Below are positions 1 through 10,959 of a stretch of 64,000 nt of DNA, piece after piece. Source of the stretch: Dryocosmus kuriphilus. Taxonomy: Eukaryota; Arthropoda; Insecta; Hymenoptera; Cynipidae. The notes under the pieces are model-generated. The model was not told where the DNA came from. It ran no database searches and worked only from the letters and a program-made list of their open reading frames with translations. The position numbers and the translations under genes were made by a program. The stretch lies in assembly GCA_038277395.1 (NCBI GenBank), contig CM076192.1, positions 196,233,647 through 196,297,646 of the forward strand, given 5' to 3'. Position 1 is the first letter of the stretch. Each line of letters starts with the position of its first letter.

Positions 1-1486
1 TGTGAAAGGACACAGAATCATCAGGCGTTCATCTCCTTACGTACGTCCACGAGTTCTCACTCCAGCCGAGCTCAACCATGTTCCTCTATATTGGGTTCGA
101 AGCTTTCAGCAGATCCGCTTTTCCTCTAATATCTACAATATTTTGGATAAAAAAAGGAGAAGTTGTGAAAATCTGCCCCAAATGTCACGTTTAATCCCTA
201 TGTAGATGCTCGGCAACTACTGAGAGTTGGCGGCCGTCTGAAACGTTCCGTTTTGGATCCTCACAAGAGACACGCATACATCTTAGTATCGATATCTCCA
301 TTCACAGAGCCGATCGTCGACATTTGCCACCACCGCACATTTTATGGTGGTATTCAGCTCACTCTAGCCAGACTCAAACGACAATTTTGGATTCCGCGTG
401 TTCGTCAAGTTACAAAATTTCGCATATAGCGATGTGTAGAATATATTCTTCATCGAGCTGACACTGCCAAACAGCTCATGCGAAATGTACCTGCTCATCG
501 CCTGCAGCACGCTCGAGCCCTTCTTCACAGCGTGGCCCTTTCTGGTCCAATAAGAAACCGATTAGTCCCTGGATGTGGGAAAAAATTGTATAAAGGCTAC
601 ATTGCGGTTTTTGTCTGCGCGTCCACTCGTGCTGTACATTTAGAGACAGTTCCCGATTACACTTCTTTATCTTTCTAGCTGCCTATCGGCGCTTCACCTC
701 ACGACGGGGCATTTGTTCCACTCTGACCAGTGACCAGGGCACAAATTTCATCGGGTCCGATGCCGTGTTGAGGGCTCTCTTCGAAGAGGCTTCGCGTACA
801 TCACAAGACATCGCTGATGCTCTGGCCATGGAGCAAACCACTTGGCTCTTCGTACTCCCATCAGCTCGACATTTTGGTGGATTGTGGGAGGCCGCCGTCA
901 AATCTACGAAGCATCATCTGAAGAGAGTAATCGGAAAATCAACTCCAACTTTTGAGGAAATCTCAACGGTATTATCAGAGATCGAAATCTTTCTTCAAGG
1001 CCACTACAAGACATCACTGATGAACCTAGTGATTTATCCGCGCTTACTTCGGGATATTGGCTCATTGGAGGGCCCCTCACCGCTATTCCTGAGTCTTCGC
1101 TGATACAGGAGGACGTTCCTGCGCATGAAGGGTGGAAAATTTTCCAGAAAATTGAGGAAGATTTCTGGCACATATGGCCTTCGGAATACCTGCATTCGCT
1201 TCAAACGCTTCCTAAAAAGCGTCAACGCTAACAGTATGTCTGGGTAGGAGATTTGGCGATGCTCAAGGAATCAGATGAGACGATTTCACCCACCAAGTGG
1301 CCATTATGTGGGGTCATTGAGGTACTTCCGGGAGATGATGGCCTAGCTCGCGCCATTACGGTCCGCACGGCTCCCTCCGAACTAGAGAGACCTACTGTGA
1401 ACTTCTGCCGCCTCCCCCATGCAAGGGAAGATCTTGCATATAACCTACCTTGCCCATCCAGACCAAACCTTATTTTTACATCCTGA
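1..1486 (+). mobile_element. BEL/Pao retrotransposon relic: integrase half of pol
   Basis: Translated pieces in shifting frames follow the BEL/Pao pol C-terminus in order. First comes the pre-integrase zinc-binding region (RVGGRLKRSVLD, FYGGIQLTLARLKRQFW, about 225-400). The integrase core follows (YIAVFVCASTRAVHLE near 600-650, DQGTNFIGSD near 728-765, HFGGLWEAAVKSTKHHLKRV near 870-935). Last is the C-terminal region with YVWVGDLAMLKE near 1235-1265 and a tail reaching about 1480. Stop codons and frame changes interrupt it many times, so it is dead. The 5' part (gag, protease, RT) lies beyond the left edge. No LTR was recognised after 1486. Family assignment rests on the diagnostic AVHLE and GGLWEAAVKS motifs. 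Confidence 0.88.
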
Positions 1487-3130
1487 ATTTAATTCCGTCA
1501 GTCTCAGAGCCTTTTTTTTAATTTTGTCTAATCGGTCACTCTTTACCACTACGGATATGTCAAATTGAGTGGCGATCTATGATGACCATAACAGCAGTAA
1601 AATTTCTTTTCGTATTGAAAGGAATCGGACTGATGTTCCGAATTTCGGTATCACCATATGATTACAAATTCTGGGTTACGTGCCGATTTCCCGAGTCCCA
1701 CTCTTAAGGAATTTTCGGATGGACTCACGGGCGCTTGCCTCGAAATTTTTCCTCTCTCGACGTCAGTTCGTGATACAAGAAGCACGCGTAGCCACTCTTC
1801 CTTGATTGCTCATGTAAAGCTAACTTTAACTATGCGAATAATCGGAGTTTCTTTAACTTTGATGGGTATAAATCTGTGTTTTCTTGTGTTCACCTAATTC
1901 TTTGCGCGATTATCATTATATTTAGAATCTAATGTGAAACATTTATCTTAGACGAAAAAATGTGACCAAAACTCCAACAACTGAATTTTCAAATAAATTG
2001 AATTTTCAGTAGAGAAAATATTGGTCTTACATCCAAGAATGTAATAGATGAATATCTAACAAACAAGACAACTAAAGCAGAAACAGAGAAGCTAAATGCT
2101 TAAACGGTCACTTTGTTGCTGATAATTCAACTATTTTGTTAAAAGCTGGTATTGTAGTTCAGAGATTAAACTATTCCGTTGAAAACTAACTTTCCAAGAA
2201 TTGAGCTATTTTTGGTTGATGACTGAATTATTTCTTTGGAAGTGCAATACTTCAGCCATTAGAGAAACCAGAAAAGAAATACCCTCGAAAATTCAACATT
2301 TTTATTGTTATAACCTAACGTTTTAAAAAACAATAAAAAGAATGAATTAGTAACAACTACATATTTTTGAGATATGACAGTTAGATTTTCAAACAAAGAA
2401 TTAATTTTCAAACCAAAATTTTTGATTCAAAGAGAAAAGAAAGAACTAAAAAGATGGATTTTGAACAAGATAGATGCATTTTTGGTTGAAGAGGAAGAAT
2501 TTTCAGCCACAAACGTAACTATTTAATCTTCAACCAAATATTTCTGTTTTTCATAAAACAGGAGATAAACTATCCTCAAAAAATTGTTCAATTCCTATCA
2601 ATCAAAGGAAAGGAAAGTAGAAAAGAGTTGAATTTTTGGGAAGAAAGATTAATTTTGAACCAAAATAGTGGAATTTACAACCAGGAAACATCATTCTTCG
2701 GAAAAGATTAATTTTTAACGTAATTGCTGAATTTTAAAACAAAAATACTTTATATTCCAAAACAAAAAAATTAATTTGCAGCTAAAAATGAAGCAGCTAA
2801 ATTTTTAGTAAACAAAAGAGGTTAACGTTGAACCAGCAATAGTTGATCTTTCAATCAAAAAATATGATTTTCCAAAAAGATATTAATTTTAAAGTAATTC
2901 CACGACTTTCCAAAAAAAAAAGTTAATATTCCAACTAAAAGAAATATTTTTAAGTACACGAAAAGACATTTCAAGAACACTACAAGTCATATTTTGTTTT
3001 TGTCTTAAGAAAACTAATTTTTCAACAAAAAACTGCATTTTTATTTTAAAAAAAGTTCTCAACTAAATATCATGATTTCTCAAACAAGGATGCGAAACTT
3101 CACTTAAAGAGAAGAAAAATTCTTCCAAAC
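1487..3130. repeat. BEL tail, then decayed A-rich short-motif repeat
   Basis: No gene is visible. From about 1970 the plus strand carries dozens of degenerate copies of motifs such as ttttcaaccaaaa and gaattttcaac, spaced irregularly at about 20-40 bp. It looks like an old, mutated minisatellite. The segment 2290-2470 reappears at 6690-6860, which shows that larger blocks of this intron-like DNA were duplicated. Confidence 0.55.
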
Positions 3131-3278
3131 AACAGTAAACATTTTTTGTAGGGTTTCATTAATTGAGTCATTTTGTTGCCCGTCATTATCGTGATCATAA
3201 TATTAAATCCTAGATTTATGATTTTTGTATTAAATGATTACTATTTTTTTTGCATTGTAAATTAAATGTTTTAATTAC

Positions 3279-3308
3279 CTGTAATCCCACCTGGTTGAGA
3301 AGACGATC
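3279..3308 (-). pseudogene. 30-nt microexon with broken acceptor (GSSSQPGGIT)
   Basis: On the minus strand this 30-nt block ends in ACAG followed by gtaatt, a good donor. It encodes GSSSQPGGIT when read in phase 1, almost the same as the exon at 25616-25645 (GSSSRPSGIR). Its flanking intron sequence matches that around the microexons at 4705, 8094 and 25616. The acceptor reads CAC instead of CAG, so splicing is probably lost. I call it a dead copy of the microexon. Confidence 0.6.
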
Positions 3309-3559
3309 GTGAAAGAAAAAATGGCGGTTTTTTGCCAACGAATTTTTGCAATGAAACCAATTATACTTTCGTAATTGTAACTTTAAGCCGTTTGATTCTA
3401 TACTGGAGAATTTTCGAATCAAGTCGATATTTTTCAACCAAATTAGCAGTTCTTTAAAAAAAAAGTATAAGTTTCAATAATTTGAAGTTATGCTAAGGAT
3501 TTTCGAAACCCTCCTTTGTCAACTTAACCTAGAAAAAGTCCATTTTTGGTCTGGGATTG

Positions 3560-4560
3560 CCAAGGCATCTATTTTAAGTAACATTAGGTGATAATTTTGA
3601 TTAAAAAATCTTGATTTCTGTTGACAATTCCCAAAACATAACCTCGAATGTCTTAAGCTGAAGTGTCCGCACTTTCAGTTTTGCAACAGCTTTATCTCCA
3701 AAAAAAGTGAATTTTTTACGTAATATTTAAGTTTAAAATGAAAAAAAGACTTATTTTTAATAAAGTTGTCGAATTATCAGTTAGAAGAATGAATTTTCGT
3801 TCGCAAATTTATAACTGATTAAGCCAAAAAATATTCTGTCCAACCAACAATAGTTGAATAATCAAACTTAAAAGAATTTTCAAAAAGACAACTGAATTCC
3901 GGCTCAAGAAACATAAATTGTCAACAAAAGAATTATTTTTCTGCAAGGCAGTTGGACTTTTAAAAAAAAAGACGAATTATTAACAAAACACTTGTATTTG
4001 CAAAAAAAATAGTCAAATTTTCAGCTAAAAGTACTTATTCTTGACCATGAATGGAACAGTTAATTGACTGAAAGAAAACAAAAGAAACAAAAATATTCGA
4101 ATTTTTATTTAAAAAACACAATTTTCCGCGAAATATTAATTTTCAACAAAAACTTAAAATTTCAGAACAAAAAAAGCGTTTAAATGCCACCAAAAAGATT
4201 AGTTCTCAACCAAAAATGAGATAGGTACGTTTTGAATAAAAAAAAAGGTTAAATTTGACACAAAATATTTCAATTTTCAATCAGAAAATATGATTTAAAA
4301 AAAATATTAGTTCTCAATAAAATCCATGATTTTCCAAAAAAGAAGTCGAAGTTCCAATTAAAGAAATGCCTCAAAGTACACGAAGAGACGTTTCCAAATA
4401 ACTGTAAGCCATATTTGTATTTTAGTTTAAAAAATTAAATTTTCAAAAAGTAGTATATTTTTAATACAACAAGTTTTCAACTAAATGTGGTAAATTCTTA
4501 AACGAAAATATAAAGGTTGACATAAAACAAAACAAAAATTTCCAACCAAAAGTGTATGTC
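3560..4560. repeat. decayed A-rich repeat between microexon copies
   Basis: Degenerate ttttcaacaaaaa-type motifs dominate and no coding signal is seen. The 3130-3600 and 4560-4890 blocks are paralogous intron flanks around the microexons. They share a recognisable core around caattatactttcg and the tract before the gtaatt donors. The repeat lies between two duplicated exon units. Confidence 0.5.
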
Positions 4561-4704
4561 TTTTCATGTGGTTTCATTCATTTAGTCATATTATATTATT
4601 GGTCCACATTATCGTTAACAAAATTTTAAATCCTGGATTTCTGAGTATTTTATTAATAAAATACTACTTTTTCTATATTGAATTCTATATAATTTTTTAA
4701 CTAC

Positions 4705-4734
4705 CTCTACTCTCCATTGGTTGCGAGGATGAAC
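4705..4734 (-). CDS. 30-nt microexon (SSSSQPMESR)
   Basis: The minus-strand acceptor ctactttcag and donor gtagtt bound exactly 30 nt. In phase 1 they read [x]SSSQPMESR with no stop. The length, phase and flanking intron sequence match the exon at 25616-25645, so it is a duplicated copy of that exon. Whether it belongs to the same transcript as the signal-peptide gene or to a separate copy whose other exons lie outside the window cannot be told. Confidence 0.55.
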
Positions 4735-4963
4735 CTGAAAGTAGAAAAAAGCAATTTTCTATTAATGAATTTTTTCAACGAACCCAATTATACTATCGTA
4801 CTCGTAAGCTTAAGGCATTTGAGACTGTATTGAAGAATTTTCGCTCCAAGTTAATACTTTTCAAACAAAATCATCAGTTCTTTTAGAACAAGATTGGATC
4901 AGTTAATTAAATGAAAAAAAAATTAATGTAGAAATAAAAATAGTTGAAATTTTAATCTAAAAA

Positions 4964-6200
4964 TCTGCCCGCTCGACGGGCACATTCTCATCGCGCTCTT
5001 CGCGGGAAGTATGAGCGCGCCTAGGGCGCGCGTCTGTTGGAAATCGCGCTTCGCGCTCGACATTTGACTCGTGCTTCGTGCTCGATAGATTATTCACCTC
5101 GCGCTACGCACTCGGTGTTTATGGATCGTATAAGCCTTTAAATTAGAAATTATAAAAGGAATTATTTTACTTAAGGTTCTATCGCCCTTAAGGAATACAT
5201 TCTCATGACACTCGCGCTTCGCGCTCGATAATTACATTTTTTTAAAACACATTGTAGATTGGTAAAGTTTTTAGTGATTTTCCAAATTTTCATAATAGAG
5301 GATTTCGATTCTTAAAAGTAAAACGATGAGTCTTATATATATAAATTATGTAGCTCCTTCCAAGGTGAACAATTGTGCTTGTTAATATTTTCTCACATCT
5401 TGCATAGTTTTGCTGAAAAGTGGTTTTTTTTATATTTCATGACATGTTTTACGAATAACTCAAAAACTACGCATCTGCTCAAAAAAATGATAGATAGCAA
5501 ATTTGTAGATCTTTTTGAGTCGAACCGCCTTGTTTATTATTATTTTTCCGTATATTGCATAGCTTGGCGGGAAATTTGAATGTTTGATTTTTAGTAACGT
5601 TTTATCGATTTAAACAAAAACCGTTCGTTTTGTCAAAAAAATGATTAAAACAAAATTTGTAGACCTTTCTAAGTTGAACAATTTTGTTCTTTGCCATTTT
5701 TTTTATCCTGAATATTTTGGCGGGAAGCCAGAGATCCTTAATTCTAATAGCCTTTTCTTGATTAAAATAAAAACCGTTCATTTCATCAAAAAAGGTTAAG
5801 ACAAGATTTGTAGACTTTTTGAGATGAATAATTTTAGTCGCATACATTTTTTTTGTATCTCTCATAGTTTATCCGGAAAATGGATTTTTTGAATTTTTGA
5901 AAACAGTTTTTGATAGATAAAACCATAACCGTTGGTCAAAAATCGCTGGTTAACGAACTCGTCCTTTCGTTTTACCCCTTAAAGAAGCGTACCAAAGTGG
6001 ACTCCAATGCCATTAATCCTTCGAAAATTATCGTGGGAAAAGGCTCCAACGACAACGACAACGACGATGAAAACAGGCAGACAGACACCGTCGTTAAGGC
6101 CGTTTTTTTTTTCGGATTTACGAGGTCTCAAGACGTGGAGATTTCATGAAATCCGCGAAAGTCAAACTTTACATGAATCTAGTATCTTCTCTGATGAGAA
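4964..6200 (+). repeat. GC-palindrome interspersed repeat, copy A (1.24 kb)
   Basis: The repeat opens with a hairpin (tctgcccgctcgacgggca) and a GC-rich head of about 280 bp. The head holds six variants of the palindrome cgcgcttcgcgctcga. A roughly 900-bp AT-rich body follows and ends in cttctctgatgagaa. Two further long copies and one short copy occur in the window (24498-25516 minus, 33024-34064 minus, 7138-7549 plus). No transposase, no clear inverted ends and no target duplication were seen. The terminal hairpin would suit a non-autonomous rolling-circle-like element, but I cannot class it. All copies sit inside the decayed A-rich/T-rich repeat. Confidence 0.7.
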
Positions 6201-7137
6201 AGTAAAAGGCAGAATTTGCCGAAAAATATTAATTCTGAACAAAATCTTAAAATTTCAAAACAGAAAAATAGTTGGTATTCCACCCAAATAATTATTTCTC
6301 ATCCAAAAATGAAACAGCTAAATTTTAAATAAAAAAAAGATTAAATTTCGCGGACCATAGTTGAATTTTCAACTAAAAAACATGACTTTTCAACAAAAAT
6401 TTAACTCTTAACAAAATCCATGACTTTCCACAAAGGAAGACAAAATTCCAACAAAGTAAATGTCTTAAAGTGCACGAAAAGGCATTTCCAAAGCAATATA
6501 AACCATATTTGTATTTTTGAAACAAAAATTTTAATTTTCAACAAAATAGTGAATTATGAATAAATTCAAGTTTCCAACTATATACGGTGAATTTTTAAAC
6601 GAAAATGTAGAAGTTGAACCAAAGTAAAAAAAAAAAAAATTCCAACCAAATATATATGCTTTTTATGAGGCTAAATTAGTTTGGTGCGGTTATTGCTATA
6701 AACAAGCTTTTTAAGCAACATTAAAAAGAATACTTTAATTACAATTACATACTCTTAAGTTATTATAGCTGAATTTAAAAAAAAACGAATTAATTTTCAA
6801 ACAAAATTAGTTGACTCAAAACGAAAAGGAAGAGCTAAAAAGGCGAATTCTCAACAAGATAGTTGAATTTCTATCTGCAAAAAAGAATTTTCAACCAAAA
6901 ACTTAAATACTTAATCGTCAAAGAAATATTTCAGGTTTTATAAAAAGAATGGATAAATTATTTTTTTAAAATTGTTCAATTACTATCCATCAAAGGAAAG
7001 GAAATTTAAAGAAGAGAAGTTGAATTTTGGACAGAAAAGATTAATTATGAACCCAAAATACTTGATTTTCCAACCAAAAGACATAATTTTTCAAGAAAGA
7101 TTAATACTTAAGAAAATCTATGAATTTCAAAAAAAAA
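6201..7137. repeat. decayed A-rich repeat
   Basis: Degenerate ttttcaaccaaa-type motifs with the same strand bias as 1970-4560. The block 6690-6860 is paralogous to 2290-2470. The microexon expected from the unit order is missing here, which is consistent with a deletion near 6650-6700. No coding signal was seen. Confidence 0.5.
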
Positions 7138-7549
7138 TCTGCCCGCTTGGCGGGCACATTCTTATCCTAACTTCGCGCGCCTAGGGCGCGCGTCTGTTGG
7201 CACTCCCGCTTAGCGCTCGATACGATATTTAAGTCACTCGCACTTCGCGCTCGATAGGTTATTTACCTCGCGCTACGCTCTCGGTGTTTATGGATCATAT
7301 AAACACTTAAATTAAAAATTACAAAATAAATTATTTTACTTCAGGTTCTACCGCCCTTAAGGAGTACGTTCTCATCATGACACTCGTGTCTCGCGCTCGA
7401 TAAATACATTTTTTTAAGACACATTGTAGATTGATAACGTTTTTTTTTTTTTTCGTTTTCAAATTTTCACAACACCGGATTGCGATTCTTAAAAGTGAAA
7501 AGGTGAGGTCAAATTTTACTTGAATATAATACCTTCTCCGGTTAGAATG
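7138..7549 (+). repeat. GC-palindrome repeat, copy B, internally deleted (0.41 kb)
   Basis: The hairpin head and the palindromes match copy A up to about 7505. The sequence then jumps directly to the terminal segment (gtcaaattttacttgaatat...accttctccg), which corresponds to the last 45 bp or so of copy A. About 0.8 kb of body is missing between them. Both ends are kept, as expected of a MITE-like deletion derivative. Confidence 0.65.
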
Positions 7550-8090
7550 AAAAGTTAATGAAATTCTAGTCAGAAAAATGAATTCTCCACCAAAAATGAA
7601 ACAGCTAAATTTTGAATAAAAAAAAGATTGGCTTTGAGCGAACAGTAGTTGAGCTTTCAGCCAAAAAACGTGACTTTGAAAGAAGAGATTAATTCATAGC
7701 AAATTCCATGATTTCGAAAAGAAATAGTTAAAGCTCCTACCAAAAAGAATATTTGAAAGTCCACGAAAAGACATTTTCAGAGTATTGTACCTACACCATA
7801 TTTGTCTTTTTGTTTTAGGAGCATTAAATTTCGAGGAAAGAGCGCATTTTTAATAAAAAAAAAGATTTCAACTAAATATGAGGAATTCTCGAACTAAAAT
7901 GTGAATGTTGACTTAAAGTAAAAAAAAAAAACTTTCCATCCAAGAATATGGTTTTTATGGGGTTTCATTAATTTAGCCATATTATTATTGTCTCCCATTA
8001 GCATAATCAAAACTTTAAATTCTATATTTATGTGTATTTTATTATGTAATTACGGTTTATTTTATATTGTAAGTTAAATAATTTTTTAAT
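7550..8090. repeat. A-rich repeat and paralogous intron flank
   Basis: Short A-rich motifs run up to about 7940. A copy of the microexon flank (gggtttcattaatttagccat...taattac) follows and leads directly into the donor of the 33-nt exon. No other coding signal was seen. Confidence 0.5.
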
Positions 8091-8093
8091 TAC

Positions 8094-8126
8094 TTGTAGG
8101 TGTCCTTGTTGGCGGCGGCGGTGGGT
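8094..8126 (-). CDS. 33-nt proline-rich microexon (PPPPPTRTPT)
   Basis: The minus-strand acceptor ctattttcag and donor gtaatt bound 33 nt. In phase 1 they read [x]PPPPPTRTPT. The intron flanks match those of the exons at 4705 and 25616, but the exon itself has diverged to a proline-rich peptide through CCG repeats. It is a multiple of three with 1-1 phase, so it could be inserted without breaking frame. Transcript membership is unresolved. Confidence 0.5.
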
Positions 8127-8479
8127 CTGAAAATAGAAAAATAGGGATATTTTATTAACGAATTTTTTCAGCGAACACAATTGTACTTTCCTACTTGTAA
8201 TTTTAAGCCACCTGACGTTTTTTTAGGGAACTTTCTCTTCAATTCAACATTTACAACCAAAATCATAAACGTACGAGTTTCAATAATTTTCGGTTATGGT
8301 AAGGAAACCCGAATCTCTTTTTTGGCAATATAGCTTGAAAAAAGCCCATTTCTGCATTAATTTTGCGAAAGGCGTCTATGTTAGGTCATATTAGGTAACG
8401 ATTTTGTTTTAAAAATCTCGATTTTTGTTGAAGGTTCCCAAACATAACTACGAATGGCTTAAGCCGAACAGCTAAAGCA

Positions 8480-9165
8480 CATAAGTTAAACACTTAAGCG
8501 AACAGTTAAATTTTTAACAAAAAGGTGAATTTTCGACAAAGAATGCTTAGATTTTCAACAAAAAAAATGAATTTTTAATGCAATATTTTATGTTTTAACT
8601 AAAAAAAGACCAATTTTTAATAAAATAGTCGAATTTTCAACTAAAAGAATGAATTTTCTTTCGTAAATTTATGTCTGACCGAAACCAAAAAATGTTTTGC
8701 TTCAACAAATAATTGTTGAATTGTTATCAAACTTGGAAAATTTTCAAAAAAGTCAATTGAATGTCCGGTCAAGAGAGATAAATTTTCAGCAAAAAAATTA
8801 TTTTTTCGCAAAACAGTAGACTTTGAACCAAGGATGAATTGTTAACAAAATCTTTGTATTTGCAAAGAAGTAGTCAAATCCTTAACTAAAAAGGACGAAT
8901 TCTTAACCAAGAATGTAACAGTTAACTGAACTTAAAAAAATTAACTTAGAAACATTTTTTTGGATTTTTAACAAAAAACATAATATTCTGAAAAATATTA
9001 ATTCTGAGCTAAATCCTAAAATATCAAAACAAATAAACAGTTGAAATTCCACCCAAAAAATTATTTCTCAATCAAAAATGAAACAGCAAAATTTTAGGTA
9101 AAAAAACAGATTAAATTTCACTGAAAGTGTTTGAATTTTCAACCAGAAGGCATGACTTTTCAAGA
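8480..9165. repeat. decayed A-rich repeat
   Basis: ttttcaac/aaccaaaa motifs continue. The stretch 8270-8700 is paralogous to 3460-3870, and its first part (to about 8480) also to 30470-30690. No gene seen. Confidence 0.5.
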
Positions 9166-9260
9166 AAATATTCCAACTTGAACTTCAAGTCAATTTCAAT
9201 TTTACTTTATTTCTCCTTCTTTATTTTTCATTCTTTTAGTTTTGAAAAAAGGTATCAAAG

Positions 9261-9320
<60 letters not shown>

Positions 9321-9365
9321 TGTATTTATAATTATATTCCGACTTGAATTTCAAGTGAAGCAAAA
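9165..9365. repeat. (AT)n microsatellite inside a small interspersed repeat
   Basis: A perfect TA/AT run of about 52 bp (9264-9315) is flanked by ttccaacttgaacttcaag on the left and gacttgaatttcaagtgaag on the right. The left arm (ttactttatttctccttctttatttttcattcttttagtt, in part) is related in inverted orientation to 39920-40060, which also adjoins an AT run at 39880-39903. Confidence 0.6.
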
Positions 9366-10080
9366 TTAAAATAGTTTTGCTGAAAGTTAGGCTTTTTTTG
9401 CTTCCGTATTTAGCTGTTCCATTCTATATTCACTAATTTTTGTATATTCAAGGTTTGTATCAACAATTTGTCTTCGGTTAAAAAAGCATTATCTTTGGTT
9501 GAAAAGGTGACAATGTTTAGTTAATTTAAAAGTTTTGTTAACATTTCACCCTTGGTTGAAGATTCATGTTTTTTACTTGGAAAGATCTTTCTTACGGTTG
9601 ATGTTTCAAATATTTTTGTTGAACAGAAAACTTTTTTTCCTATTTAAGAGTCAAATATCATATTTTTGTTTGAGAACATATCGCCCATGGTTGAAAATTC
9701 CACTACTTCCTTAAAGTTTGTCTTTCTCATTTAAAAATGACACTACTTTGTGGAAAAATATTTTTTTTTGTTGACAATACAACCATTTTTAAGTAAAAAT
9801 GGCTTTTCTTCTTGAAAATGTGACCTTTTTAATGACAAAATCAAATACTCTTGCAGAATGTTACGTTTTTTTTTGTTCAAAATTCCACTATCTTTGCTTT
9901 AAAATTAATCCTTTTTTTAATCTAAGGCGCTCCATTTTTGACTAGGAATTCATCTATGATTTTACATTCATCTTTGGCTGAAGAGTAAGATTATTGGCTT
10001 GAAAGTTCCACTGTTTGCAAGAAAATATAGTCTATTGCTGAAACTTTGTCGTCCTTGTGTGGGAGTTCAACTGTTTGATT
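9366..10080. repeat. decayed T-rich repeat (opposite orientation)
   Basis: The same short-motif repeat now appears as its reverse complement on the plus strand (ttggttgaaaattcaac type). No coding signal was seen. Confidence 0.5.
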
Positions 10081-10949
10081 GAAAAAAGTATTTTGAGGTA
10101 GATTGATATAAGTCCTCCCGACATACAGGCAGAAACTTGAGAACCTCGATTCTCTCAAATATCATATTTACAAACTCGACGTATTTTCGGTTCTAAACTC
10201 TCTTCGTACGAATCACGCTTGACCATCCTCCATTATGTGTATTATACCTGCGATCGCTTCACTGAAAAGTGAAGTAGAGGGAGAATGACTCTCGATGCCT
10301 TGGAATTTTCCGGAGCGAGACCAACCTAGCCTCTTATTGCATTCAATTTTTCTTGTCTCTAAGAAAGATTTTATTTGTTTCTTTTGGGTTTCCTTGGAGA
10401 TTTCGACAACCTGATCAATGGTCGAGATGTCCCATGAAGAAATAAATTATCTAGTCTAATTCTTATCAGAGTAAATCTCACTCTAGGAACATTGGCTTCT
10501 AGTATGTACCATTTATCTGACAATATTACCATGTCTTACTCTTATCTCTTAGTCTTAATGTAGTCCGTTATTTTATCTCGCTGTGGATATAGTTTCCTTA
10601 TCCTTATCTGTCTGTTAATCAGAATAAACCACAATCCTAATTCTGACTTTAAGAAGCGTTATTTGAATTTCTTAAATCTTAGGTTATATACTATCTTATA
10701 GTCGAGGGATTGTTACAAAATAGTTATATACATGGGATAATTAATAAATAGATTAGCCTTATGCTAAAATCATGATTATGAGCCTGTTACTTCAAAGAGC
10801 TAAGGCAGGAGCGAGCGATCGACAGAGCCTGCGATAGTGGAATAATATGATTGGTCCATGCGGAGAGAGTGGGGTCTCTGGACAAGCCGACGCCGCTCGA
10901 GTGTGAGAGCTCGCCGTCCGTTTACACATATAACACGCGATTTGTATCT
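10081..10949. other. unclassified DNA left of the jockey insertion
   Basis: Composition is closer to coding or TE sequence than its neighbours, but no protein was recognised. A stretch from about 10709 (tgttacaaaatag) to the jockey target site, continued after the element to about 15594 (gttacaaca), could be a solo LTR of about 0.29 kb split by the jockey. The evidence for this is weak. Confidence 0.3.
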
Positions 10950-10959
10950 TCACTCTCAT

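Noticed and set aside
4964..5240. CRISPR-like array from repeated cgcgcttcgcgctcga
   Set aside because: Eukaryotic context, irregular spacing and palindromic variants; a feature of an interspersed repeat.
5910..6149. A conserved translated block (LSFYPLKK..TK) open in three copies of the GC-palindrome repeat
   Set aside because: The DNA of the copies is nearly identical over this stretch, so the shared reading frame is not evidence of selection. It has no start context and lies inside a repeat.
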